Assembly: GCA_030666035.1 (NCBI GenBank)
Contig: DAOUYQ010000055.1
Coordinates: 1 to 6,003, forward strand
Direction: 5' to 3'
Length of the DNA: 6,003 bases
Source of the DNA: Microcaldota archaeon
Lineage (GTDB): Archaea; Micrarchaeota; Micrarchaeia; Anstonellales; Bilamarchaeaceae
Shown here: positions 1-5,019 of the stretch, piece after piece
Numbering within the stretch: the first letter of the stretch is position 1
How the letters are laid out: every line of letters starts with the position of its first letter
Notes under the pieces: model-generated
What the model was told of the DNA's origin: nothing
The model's input: the letters and a program-made list of their open reading frames with translations, nothing else
Databases searched by the model: none
Program-made: the position numbers and the translations under genes

Positions 1-1334
1 ACAATGCCATGGGTTCCATCAACAGTTACAATCATTCCTTCCTTGAGTACGTCCGTTGCACGCTGGGTCCCGACAATGCAGGGAATCCCAAGCTCCCTGC
101 TTACAATTGCAGCGTGCGAAGTCATGCCGCCTGTGTTTGTAACAATTGCTGCAGCTTTTTTCATTGCGGGAACAAAATCCGGCGTAGTCATATCAGTTAC
201 AAGGATTGCGCCTTTTTCCATGCGGGGAATATCCTTTGAGCTTCCCAGCACGTTTACGGCCCCGATTCCAAAGCCGGGGGAAGAGGCAAGCCCCCTAAGG
301 AGAACTTCTGCTTCGGAAATATCGGTTCCCCCGCCCATTTCTTCAGCCGTTGCAGGTGCTGCGGATTTTTCCTCTGCAAGTGTAGTAATTGGCCGCGACT
401 GCACGATATAAACCTCATTATCTGCATATGCCCATTCAATATCCTGGGGGAAATCATAATGCTTTTCCAGCTTGTCCCCAAGCTTTGCAATCTCAACAAT
501 CACTTCGTCCGAGATTTTCTGCTTATCCTGCTTATCATCCTTGATTTCGGCCTTTGCATTCTCGCCCTTGTGCTTGATTATCATCCAGGTCTGCCGTGCG
601 ATATCCTTGCTCAGGATTTTGAATCCGTCTTTGTCCACTACGTAAGTATCCGGGGTTACTGAGCCGGAAACAACTACCTCCCCAAGCCCATATGCAGCTT
701 CAATCATGATTTCGTTTTTCTTTTGGGTTACCGGGTTTACTGAGAACATTACTCCTGCTTTTTCGCTCTGCACCATCTCCTGGACTATTGCGGAGAGCCC
801 AACGCTCATGTGCTCAAAATTGTTCTGCACCCGATAAAAGATTGCGCGTGCAGTGAAAAGGGATGCCCAGCAGTCCTTTACTGCTTTGATTAGGCCATCC
901 GGGCCATGCACATTCAGGTATGTGGATTGCTGGCCTGCAAAGGATGCGCCCGGAAGGTCTTCAGCAGTTGCAGAGCTTCTTACTGCAACATAAATTTCGC
1001 CCCCTCCGCGCATGTTGCAGAGCTTTTGGTAATTGAGCTTGATTTCTTCTTCAAGTTCGGGGGGAACTTCCCCGGCTGTAATTAAGTTGCGGATTTTTTC
1101 TGCTCTATCCTGGAGCGCTGCAGTATCATCCACATCTAAATCTTTGAGCAATTCTGCAATTTTTTCCCTAAGCTCATTATGGTCAAGATACCTGAAATAC
1201 GCGCCACTGGTTGTTACGAAACCCGGTGGGACCGGAAACCCGGCCTTAAGCATTTCCCCAAGGTTTGCACCCTTTCCTCCTGCCTCTGCGAGGCTGCCCC
1301 TGTCCAATTCTTCAAACCAGAGAATGTCCTTCAT
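1..1334 (-). CDS. ppsA: Phosphoenolpyruvate synthase (pyruvate, water dikinase), N-terminal part, cut by left edge
   Basis: PEP synthase converts pyruvate, ATP and water to phosphoenolpyruvate, AMP and phosphate, the cytoplasmic entry step of gluconeogenesis. About 444 codons are visible and no stop is reached before base 1. The N-terminal ATP-grasp (PPDK_N) domain opens with GGKGANLGEM (residues ~19-28), carries VRSSATAEDLPGASFAGQQ (R at ~119) and ends near YIVQSRPIT (~306-314). The swivelling phosphohistidine domain follows, with TPDFVPAMKKAAAIVTN and GGMTSHAAIVSRELGIPC; the phosphorylated His is residue ~407, close to His421 of the E. coli enzyme from memory. The C-terminal PEP/pyruvate-binding barrel lies outside the window. 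The ATG at 1334 is chosen because it gives the usual N-terminus (MKDILWFEEL) and has an AGGTG Shine-Dalgarno 8 bases upstream. The visible frame is intact. The family call is firm; the paralogue PPDK is less likely because the swivel motif is of the PpsA type. Confidence 0.95.
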   Translation of the reverse strand, partial: MKDILWFEELDRGSLAEAGGKGANLGEMLKAGFPVPPGFVTTSGAYFRYLDHNELREKIAELLKDLDVDDTAALQDRAEKIRNLITAGEVPPELEEEIKLNYQKLCNMRGGGEIYVAVRSSATAEDLPGASFAGQQSTYLNVHGPDGLIKAVKDCWASLFTARAIFYRVQNNFEHMSVGLSAIVQEMVQSEKAGVMFSVNPVTQKKNEIMIEAAYGLGEVVVSGSVTPDTYVVDKDGFKILSKDIARQTWMIIKHKGENAKAEIKDDKQDKQKISDEVIVEIAKLGDKLEKHYDFPQDIEWAYADNEVYIVQSRPITTLAEEKSAAPATAEEMGGGTDISEAEVLLRGLASSPGFGIGAVNVLGSSKDIPRMEKGAILVTDMTTPDFVPAMKKAAAIVTNTGGMTSHAAIVSRELGIPCIVGTQRATDVLKEGMIVTVDGTHGI

Positions 1335-1342
1335 AATATCCA

Positions 1343-1377
1343 CACCTAAATTGAGAATAAGAAGAGAAGAATTAAAA
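1343..1377 (-). promoter_or_regulatory. ppsA Shine-Dalgarno and weak TATA-like box
   Basis: On the minus strand AGGTG (1347-1343) lies 8 bases before the ppsA ATG and matches the archaeal anti-Shine-Dalgarno. A TTTTAATT stretch (1377-1370) lies about 26 bases upstream of the AGGTG and could be a weak TATA box giving a leader of roughly 10-15 bases. The strand between the two genes (1402-1351) is strongly pyrimidine-rich and may also act as a T-rich terminator for the small upstream gene. The ribosome site is convincing; the promoter is tentative. Confidence 0.5.
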
Positions 1378-1402
1378 GGATTACATAATGCAGAAGAGAA
1401 AA

Positions 1403-1726
1403 CTAGAACTGCGCTCCTTTCCTGCGCTGCCCGGTTTTGAAAGTGCTGGGAGTTTCGCCGGTTAGGTCCAGAATGTCCGGCCCATTGTCTGTAAGGACAC
1501 CTGCTGCGTTCCTGAAATAATTCCCGGTTCCGGTGGCTGCGGCTTTAATACTTTTTCCAATAACGCTCCACATTCTTGGCACGCGGGTTTCCCCTTCAAC
1601 AGGATCTTTTAGGGGCATTCCAAATCCAGCAGAACGCCATCCTGCCTTGAGAGCTTGAGGGGATTTTGGAACCACAGGCTGGACTGGGCGTTGCTTCTTC
1701 CTCACTACAATTGCCTGTAGGCTCAT
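1403..1726 (-). CDS. Small basic protein of unknown function (107 aa)
   Basis: I do not recognise this protein. From the ATG at 1726 it has 107 residues. The N-terminal third is rich in Lys, Arg and Pro (VVRKKQRPVQPVVPKSPQ). A middle segment contains TRVPRMWSVIGKSIKAAATG, a Gly/Asn/Asp-containing stretch (AGVLTDNGPDILDLTG) follows, and the tail is basic (KTGQRRKGAQF). There is no membrane segment, signal peptide or Cys/His metal cluster. A GTG codon at 1735 would add three residues, but the ATG is preferred because AGGTGA (1737-1732) sits exactly 5 bases before it. A TATA-like TATTTATA is centred about 26 bases above that site. Promoter, ribosome site and start line up well, which is the main reason to call it real. 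It lies 68 bases upstream of ppsA in the same direction and may be cotranscribed. No functional link is evident. Confidence 0.6.
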   Translation of the reverse strand: MSLQAIVVRKKQRPVQPVVPKSPQALKAGWRSAGFGMPLKDPVEGETRVPRMWSVIGKSIKAAATGTGNYFRNAAGVLTDNGPDILDLTGETPSTFKTGQRRKGAQF

Positions 1727-1731
1727 GGGAT

Positions 1732-1769
1732 TCACCTGGATTTATTGGAAGCTTAATAGTATAAATACT
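1732..1769 (-). promoter_or_regulatory. Promoter and ribosome site of the 107-aa gene
   Basis: The minus strand carries TATTTATA inside a 12-base near-perfect palindrome (1769-1758, AGTATTTATACT). Its centre is about 26 bases above A1737, which would be the predicted transcript start. The transcript would begin with AGGTGA (1737-1732), a Shine-Dalgarno 5 bases before the ATG at 1726, giving a leader of about 11 bases. The palindrome is probably just the symmetric TATA context, though a regulator site cannot be excluded. Confidence 0.6.
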
Positions 1770-1783
1770 TTTCGTTAGGGGTT

Positions 1784-1795
1784 GCAAAAAGTAAA
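1784..1795 (-). terminator. Possible T-rich terminator after the 453-aa GGDEF gene
   Basis: About 22 bases past the TAG stop of the GGDEF gene the minus strand reads TTTACTTTTTGC with no stem-loop. Archaeal termination commonly uses short U-tracts, so this is a plausible but weak terminator. It also lies just upstream of the promoter of the next gene. Confidence 0.3.
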
Positions 1796-1816
1796 TGCAT
1801 GGGAACACAATCATAT

Positions 1817-3178
1817 CTATTTAGGTGCCCTTAACCTCAAAATCTGCCCGCCATTATCTTTTTCAACGGTAGCTGCAACAACTAGGTTCCTTCCTAGTTC
1901 TTTTGCCCGGTAAAGGGCTCCATCAACCACTGCCGAGAGTATGTCCTCTATCCTCGCCTCCATCTCCCCATTGGAAGGAAAAATGAGCTTATTGCCCACT
2001 AACATCTGGCTGGCGATTTCCTCTTCGGACGCAGTTAACAGCCTCTCCGGGTCTATCTGGACTTCCCCTCTGGCTATTCTATCGGCCAGTGAAACGGATG
2101 CAGAGCCAATGCTTCCAGTAACAGGTATCTCAAATCCCTCAAAGAATATGGGGGTGGATTCCACGAGTCTCCTCACCCGCTCAGCAGCTATAGCTGCACC
2201 CACATCATCTGCACCGGGAAGGAGCATTGCAAACTCTTCTCCCCCAACTCTGCCCACACTTACCGAATCCTCAGAACGAAGGGCCATAGAAACAATAGCT
2301 GCACAGGCAGCCAATACTTTATCTCCCGCAAGATGCCCATAAGTATCATTCACGTCCTTGAAGTAGTCAATATCAAACATCAAAAGAGAGGTGTCAATGC
2401 CTGATTCCAAGTAATCTTTAATGCGTTCCCCACGCTCCTCGCCAAACGTTCTCTTGCTCTTTAGGCCGGTTAAAGGGTCAAGCTCTCCAATCTCCCTTAG
2501 TGCAAACAGGTTTGCAAAATGCCTTCCAAAAGCAGCTACACTTCTATGCTGAGGCCATAAGCCTTTATATCGGAGGTCTGGCCCATAAACATATGTAACT
2601 CCATAATTCGGCCCAAGGGGAAGGACGAGCCTGGAACCTTCAAGAGAGGCAGATATCTGCTCTTTCTTCACTTCCAGTGGGCCGGTCCTCGGGATGGAGA
2701 ACTGCTTGTTTCCATAAATATAGAACACTTCATCATTCTTAATTGCCTTCCCGGCCAAACGGTCAGTAGAAAGGTCGAGCTCTGCATTGTAGCGGCTTAT
2801 AACTATCCTGCCAGCCTTTTTTTCAATCCTGATGGTTCCTGCAAGAGCCCCATCACCCTGGCGGCCAAAGCTAACAAGATACTCAGGATTCACCAGGGAA
2901 TTGAAATAGATTGCATATGCCTCCCTAACCGCTTTGGGACCCATTTCTGCAAGTGCGCTTATTACCTTGGCAAGTGTATTATTATGGGGGTAAAATGCCC
3001 TCTCAATTAATCCTGGCTTAGATACTATTATGTCCCTTTTGAATGAGCGTACCAGTGCAGCCATGGGGGGGATTCCTCTGCGCCCTGCTCCCGCCCCAAC
3101 TCTTGGCTGAGGGGGGATTGAATCTGTTTTTCGGCGCCCTTCCCTCTGGGCGATTCGCCTTTCTACCTGCCTTGACAT
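1817..3178 (-). CDS. GGDEF-domain protein, predicted diguanylate cyclase with GAF-like N-terminal domain (453 aa)
   Basis: Predicted to join two GTP into c-di-GMP in the cytoplasm. Residues 1-40 are basic and low in complexity, 41-100 are helical, and ~105-232 form a sensor-like domain whose core (SRLVLPLGPNYGVTYVYG, ~182-199) resembles a GAF beta-sheet. The GGDEF domain spans ~233-435. It has DPLTGL (234-239), FDIDYFK (metal Asp269), N277 and D286 for guanine, an RSED inhibitory-type RxxD (301-304), the GGEEF loop (312-316) and ALYRAKELGRN (K426, R430). All key catalytic positions of PleD-type cyclases are present. Two oddities are 7 rather than 5 residues between RxxD and GGEEF, and about 33 extra residues between SIG (356-358) and the last helix compared with the paralogue at 5020-6003. 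There is no membrane segment. The ATG at 3178 is favoured because a TATA-like box is centred about 29 bases upstream; Met39 (3064) is an alternative. The effector, and whether the product is c-di-GMP, are unknown. Confidence 0.9.
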   Translation of the reverse strand: MSRQVERRIAQREGRRKTDSIPPQPRVGAGAGRRGIPPMAALVRSFKRDIIVSKPGLIERAFYPHNNTLAKVISALAEMGPKAVREAYAIYFNSLVNPEYLVSFGRQGDGALAGTIRIEKKAGRIVISRYNAELDLSTDRLAGKAIKNDEVFYIYGNKQFSIPRTGPLEVKKEQISASLEGSRLVLPLGPNYGVTYVYGPDLRYKGLWPQHRSVAAFGRHFANLFALREIGELDPLTGLKSKRTFGEERGERIKDYLESGIDTSLLMFDIDYFKDVNDTYGHLAGDKVLAACAAIVSMALRSEDSVSVGRVGGEEFAMLLPGADDVGAAIAAERVRRLVESTPIFFEGFEIPVTGSIGSASVSLADRIARGEVQIDPERLLTASEEEIASQMLVGNKLIFPSNGEMEARIEDILSAVVDGALYRAKELGRNLVVAATVEKDNGGQILRLRAPK

Positions 3179-3202
3179 TGGGGGTTATTGGGCACCATCA
3201 GG

Positions 3203-3211
3203 TTTTAATAA
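3203..3211 (-). promoter_or_regulatory. TATA-like box of the 453-aa GGDEF gene
   Basis: TTATTAAAA on the minus strand is centred about 29 bases upstream of the ATG at 3178, so transcription should begin within a few bases of the start codon. There is no Shine-Dalgarno in that interval, consistent with a leaderless or nearly leaderless mRNA. This suggests the GGDEF gene can be transcribed independently of the TPR-like gene that ends 70 bases upstream. Confidence 0.5.
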
Positions 3212-3233
3212 GTATCAGGGATTCTGGGCCTTC

Positions 3234-3239
3234 AAAAAA
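3234..3239 (-). terminator. Possible T-tract terminator after the 250-aa gene
   Basis: Six consecutive T on the minus strand start about 10 bases after the TGA stop of the 250-aa gene, with no convincing stem-loop. This is the sort of short U-tract archaeal polymerase can stop at, and it precedes a separate TATA-like box for the next gene. Confidence 0.4.
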
Positions 3240-3248
3240 TGCTTCTTC

Positions 3249-4001
3249 TCAATAAAGAACTTCTTCTATTCTGTTGCGTTCTGGATTTTCCAGTCTGCGT
3301 ATTCTGTTTTCAATCCCCTGCCTCAATTCCGGATTGTCCACCCCATTTTTATCTATTGTTTTAAGGGCTTCCCTGCAATCTTTCAAAGCACCATTAATGT
3401 TTCCAATTCTCTCATTCTTGACTGCCATCTTCATGTACATCAGTGCGGTGGCCTCAGGAGTCAACTCTTCTGCCTGAACCTGGCCACGAGCTGCTGTGCG
3501 CCCTGATTCAGGATTATTTGGTAATGCGGGTGGAGCTCCATTGCCATTAACAGCTAAAGAATTGGACTTTTCATAAATATCTTTTGCCAGCGCATATATC
3601 TCACTGGCTCTTTTTGGATTATGGTCCTTCATATGCATGGCGGCCGCACGATATTCTTCAGCAGCATCCCGCAGGGAGTTCTTCTTCATAACAGGATCAA
3701 TTTCCCTGTCTGCAATTTCAAACATAACGTCTCCCGCCATCTCATGCAATTTTGCTGCAGATCTCCAGTATTTTTGTTTGAATGCAGCCAGTTGGAATTT
3801 GACAAATGCACCTGCAAGGTTTCCTCTTTTTCGAAGAGTGCGTGCTTCATTAGCCAGTTTGCGGGAGCTCCAGCTCATGCAGCACCAGCTCGCAATGGGG
3901 CCAGCTAGCGAGAAGGGATTTCTGTTTCTCCATCTCGGTTTTGGGGCAGGGACTTCTTTTTCCACGGGAAGCTTGGGCGTATTCCTAGTAATGGTGCTCA
4001 T
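3249..4001 (-). CDS. TPR-like helical-repeat protein (250 aa), paralogue of the gene at 4234-4884
   Basis: No named family is recognised, but the sequence reads as an all-alpha TPR/SNAP-like scaffold. Residues 1-24 are Pro/Lys-rich and probably disordered. R-x-RNPFS follows at 25-31, then a short hydrophobic Cys-Cys/Trp patch (35-44). Helical repeats occupy ~47-77, 81-103 and 108-147, with typical small-residue positions (GNLAGAF at 60-66, AGD at 89-91). A Pro/Gly/Asn linker (150-178) leads to a further repeat with LTPEATALMYMKMA and GNINGALKDCREAL (~180-213), and the tail is charged. The ATG at 4001 is supported by the promoter and because the N-terminus is the same length as in the paralogue: RNPFS, GNLA and AGD fall at identical residue numbers. 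The two share about 34 of 96 residues over 25-120. It lies directly upstream of the 453-aa GGDEF gene, and a protein-protein docking role in that signalling module is an inference. It has no enzyme motif. Confidence 0.88.
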   Translation of the reverse strand: MSTITRNTPKLPVEKEVPAPKPRWRNRNPFSLAGPIASWCCMSWSSRKLANEARTLRKRGNLAGAFVKFQLAAFKQKYWRSAAKLHEMAGDVMFEIADREIDPVMKKNSLRDAAEEYRAAAMHMKDHNPKRASEIYALAKDIYEKSNSLAVNGNGAPPALPNNPESGRTAARGQVQAEELTPEATALMYMKMAVKNERIGNINGALKDCREALKTIDKNGVDNPELRQGIENRIRRLENPERNRIEEVLY

Positions 4002-4020
4002 AATAATCAGTATAAATTAC

Positions 4021-4061
4021 TGCATGAATATTTATAAATGTTGGGATAGATGGAAAAATGA
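4021..4061 (-). promoter_or_regulatory. Promoter block B, shared with the paralogous TPR gene
   Basis: The block has TTTATAAA at 4038-4031, followed by TATTCATGCA and preceded by a CATTTTTCC...CCAAC segment. The TATA centre is 33 bases above the ATG at 4001, predicting a leader of about 7 bases without a Shine-Dalgarno. Aligned without gaps against 4937-4897, 32 of 41 bases are identical, including positions outside the TATA box. The block is therefore either a duplicated promoter or a conserved regulator site. Confidence 0.7.
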
Positions 4062-4070
4062 GGGGGCTAG

Positions 4071-4244
4071 CTACACGTGAGTTTTCAAAAAGTCTATTTT
4101 AGTTCTGAGCTCTTCTTTCTGCTCTTTATCAGATGTCATTTCACAGGCAAGTTCGCAGAGGATTAAAGCGCTGGAATAGCCTCCCAACTCTTCATATTAT
4201 TCTGCTCTGGAGAGGAATAATTTTACTGCTTTTTCAGGAGGAAC
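4071..4244 (-). pseudogene. Degenerate C-terminal repeat of the 216-aa TPR gene, out of frame and with an internal stop
   Basis: Read in the +1 frame relative to the 216-aa gene, this stretch gives VPPEKAVKLFLSRAE, a TAA stop (4199-4197), YEELGGYSSALILCELACEM and then a charged tail ending at TAG (4073-4071). It aligns with the C-terminal repeat of the 250-aa paralogue: LTPEATALMYMKMA, NERIGNINGALKDCREAL and the charged ELRQGIENRIRRLE region. The order, spacing and small-residue pattern are those of a TPR hairpin. The 216-aa frame instead stops at 4236-4234 after a Ser-rich tail. The simplest account is a frameshift in the linker plus a nonsense substitution in what was once a longer gene. 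There is no start codon or promoter of its own. Sequencing error could mimic either lesion, but both together are less likely. Confidence 0.7.
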
Positions 4245-4884
4245 TGCAACTAGCCCGTGAAGAATCGTTCTTCTCCTGCCCGGCAGCCGCCTCAAAATAA
4301 TCAACTCCGGCATCATTCCCTTTCGGCTTATCTATCCTTAGATCACACGCTGCCTTTTTCTCGCGCACCCAAAATTCCCCTACTGTATCCCCTGCTTTAG
4401 TAAATTCTTCGATTGCCCTGCCATAGCTGATCACGGCATGCGCATTCTGGCCAGCTTCTGCTGCAGCATCCCCTACTTTCTCAAACAACTTTGCCCTTTT
4501 TTCTGGGGAGCCTGCCGCCACACTAGCCCTAATATACTGCAGTGCAGCGCTCATGAGGGAGGTTTTTCTCCCCTTAGGGTCTTCTGCAGCGCATGCCATT
4601 CTCAGGGAAATGTCTCCTGCTGTTTCGTACAGGTCTGACTTAAAGCCTCCATGCGATGCATGTTGTGCGGCAACGGTGAACAATTTGTGCGCAGCGGCAA
4701 GATTTCCTTCCCTCAATGCACAAACGGCCTTCTTCACTGCTCTCCTGCCGTTCCTATCCAGCTCAAACAGCCTTGCGATGCCCCCTCTTCCAGAAAAAGG
4801 ATTGCGGCTCCGCACTTTATTTTGGATTGCGTTTATTGCCTGGGGGGAGAGTACCTTATTTCTTTCTACCATAATTATCCACAT
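4234..4884 (-). CDS. TPR-like helical-repeat protein (216 aa), C-terminally truncated paralogue
   Basis: Paralogue of the 250-aa protein and, like it, without catalytic motifs. R-x-RNPFS lies at residues 25-31, and helical repeats run ~46-76, 81-103 and 108-145 (GNLAAAH at 60-66, AGD at 89-91, ADP..K.SL at ~100-110). A further repeat at ~146-180 (AVISYGRAIEEFTKAGD) replaces the disordered linker of the paralogue. The last ~15 residues (KNDSSRASCSSS) are Ser-rich and look like out-of-frame sequence, since the next 160 bases encode a decayed C-terminal repeat in another frame. The ATG at 4884 is chosen because it keeps the N-terminus exactly colinear with the paralogue and its TATA box is centred 26 bases upstream, implying a leaderless mRNA. 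The ATG at 4872 (MVERNK) is an alternative. It lies downstream of the right-hand GGDEF gene in the same direction. It may still be functional as a shortened scaffold, or may be in early decay. Confidence 0.82.
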   Translation of the reverse strand: MWIIMVERNKVLSPQAINAIQNKVRSRNPFSGRGGIARLFELDRNGRRAVKKAVCALREGNLAAAHKLFTVAAQHASHGGFKSDLYETAGDISLRMACAAEDPKGRKTSLMSAALQYIRASVAAGSPEKRAKLFEKVGDAAAEAGQNAHAVISYGRAIEEFTKAGDTVGEFWVREKKAACDLRIDKPKGNDAGVDYFEAAAGQEKNDSSRASCSSS

Positions 4885-4896
4885 TATATTTTGGTG

Positions 4897-4937
4897 CCTG
4901 AATGTTTATAAAGGTTGATATAAGTGGGAAAATGGAG
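4897..4937 (-). promoter_or_regulatory. Promoter block A of the 216-aa TPR gene
   Basis: TTTATAAA (4914-4907) is centred 26-27 bases above the ATG at 4884, the spacing expected for a leaderless archaeal transcript. The flanks (CCATTTTCCCAC and CATTCAGGCA) match those of promoter block B at 4061-4021: 32 of 41 positions are identical without gaps. Confidence 0.75.
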
Positions 4938-4943
4938 ATATTG

Positions 4944-4965
4944 TGCCTTCCTGCCTCCAAAGGCA
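4944..4965 (-). other. Intergenic inverted repeat with two alternative hairpins
   Basis: On the minus strand TGCCTT...AAGGCA can form a 6-bp stem with a 10-base loop. Alternatively the first arm pairs with an internal AGGCA to form a 5-bp stem with a 4-base loop. The element lies between the GGDEF gene ending at 5020 and promoter block A. It could be a terminator-like structure, part of a short RNA or a protein-binding site. It is small enough to be chance. Confidence 0.35.
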
Positions 4966-5002
4966 AATACGGGCAAAGGATTCCTGAGGTTCCAATACCA
5001 GG

Positions 5003-5013
5003 ATTTTTATATA
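5003..5013 (-). promoter_or_regulatory. Orphan TATA-like box after the right-hand GGDEF gene
   Basis: TTATATAAAAA begins 6 bases past the TAA stop of the GGDEF gene and is a good TATA match, predicting a transcript start near 4982. No ATG occurs between there and 4884, so it would serve either a longer leader for the 216-aa gene or a short non-coding transcript that includes the hairpin at 4965-4944. It may also simply be AT-rich intergenic sequence. Confidence 0.35.
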
Positions 5014-5019
5014 ACTGAA

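Noticed and set aside
4..411. Plus-strand ORFs opposite ppsA (also 1033-1440)
   Set aside because: They are antisense shadows of the clearly conserved ppsA frame, with no start signals.
1596..1814. 72-aa minus-strand ORF overlapping the 107-aa gene
   Set aside because: It would start upstream of the TATA-like box and lacks a ribosome site, whereas the overlapping frame has a matched promoter, Shine-Dalgarno and ATG.
2231..2278. GGEEF motif as a Cas10/CRISPR-type palm polymerase
   Set aside because: DPLTGL, DIDxFK, GH..GD and ALYrAK...GRN are those of diguanylate cyclases, and no CRISPR repeats or cas genes are present.
3637..4080. 147-aa plus-strand ORF spanning the start of the 250-aa gene
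   Set aside because: It is antisense to the conserved TPR-like gene and to its promoter block and has no promoter or ribosome site of its own.
4190..4244. Programmed +1 frameshift at TCC-TGA joining the 216-aa frame to the downstream repeat
   Set aside because: The +1 slip over the stop would restore the homologous frame, but a TAA follows after about a dozen codons, so no full repeat could be made. Decay is simpler.
4885..5019. GEMM-type c-di-GMP riboswitch upstream of the 216-aa gene
   Set aside because: No conserved riboswitch core could be recognised, and the predicted transcript of the 216-aa gene is leaderless.
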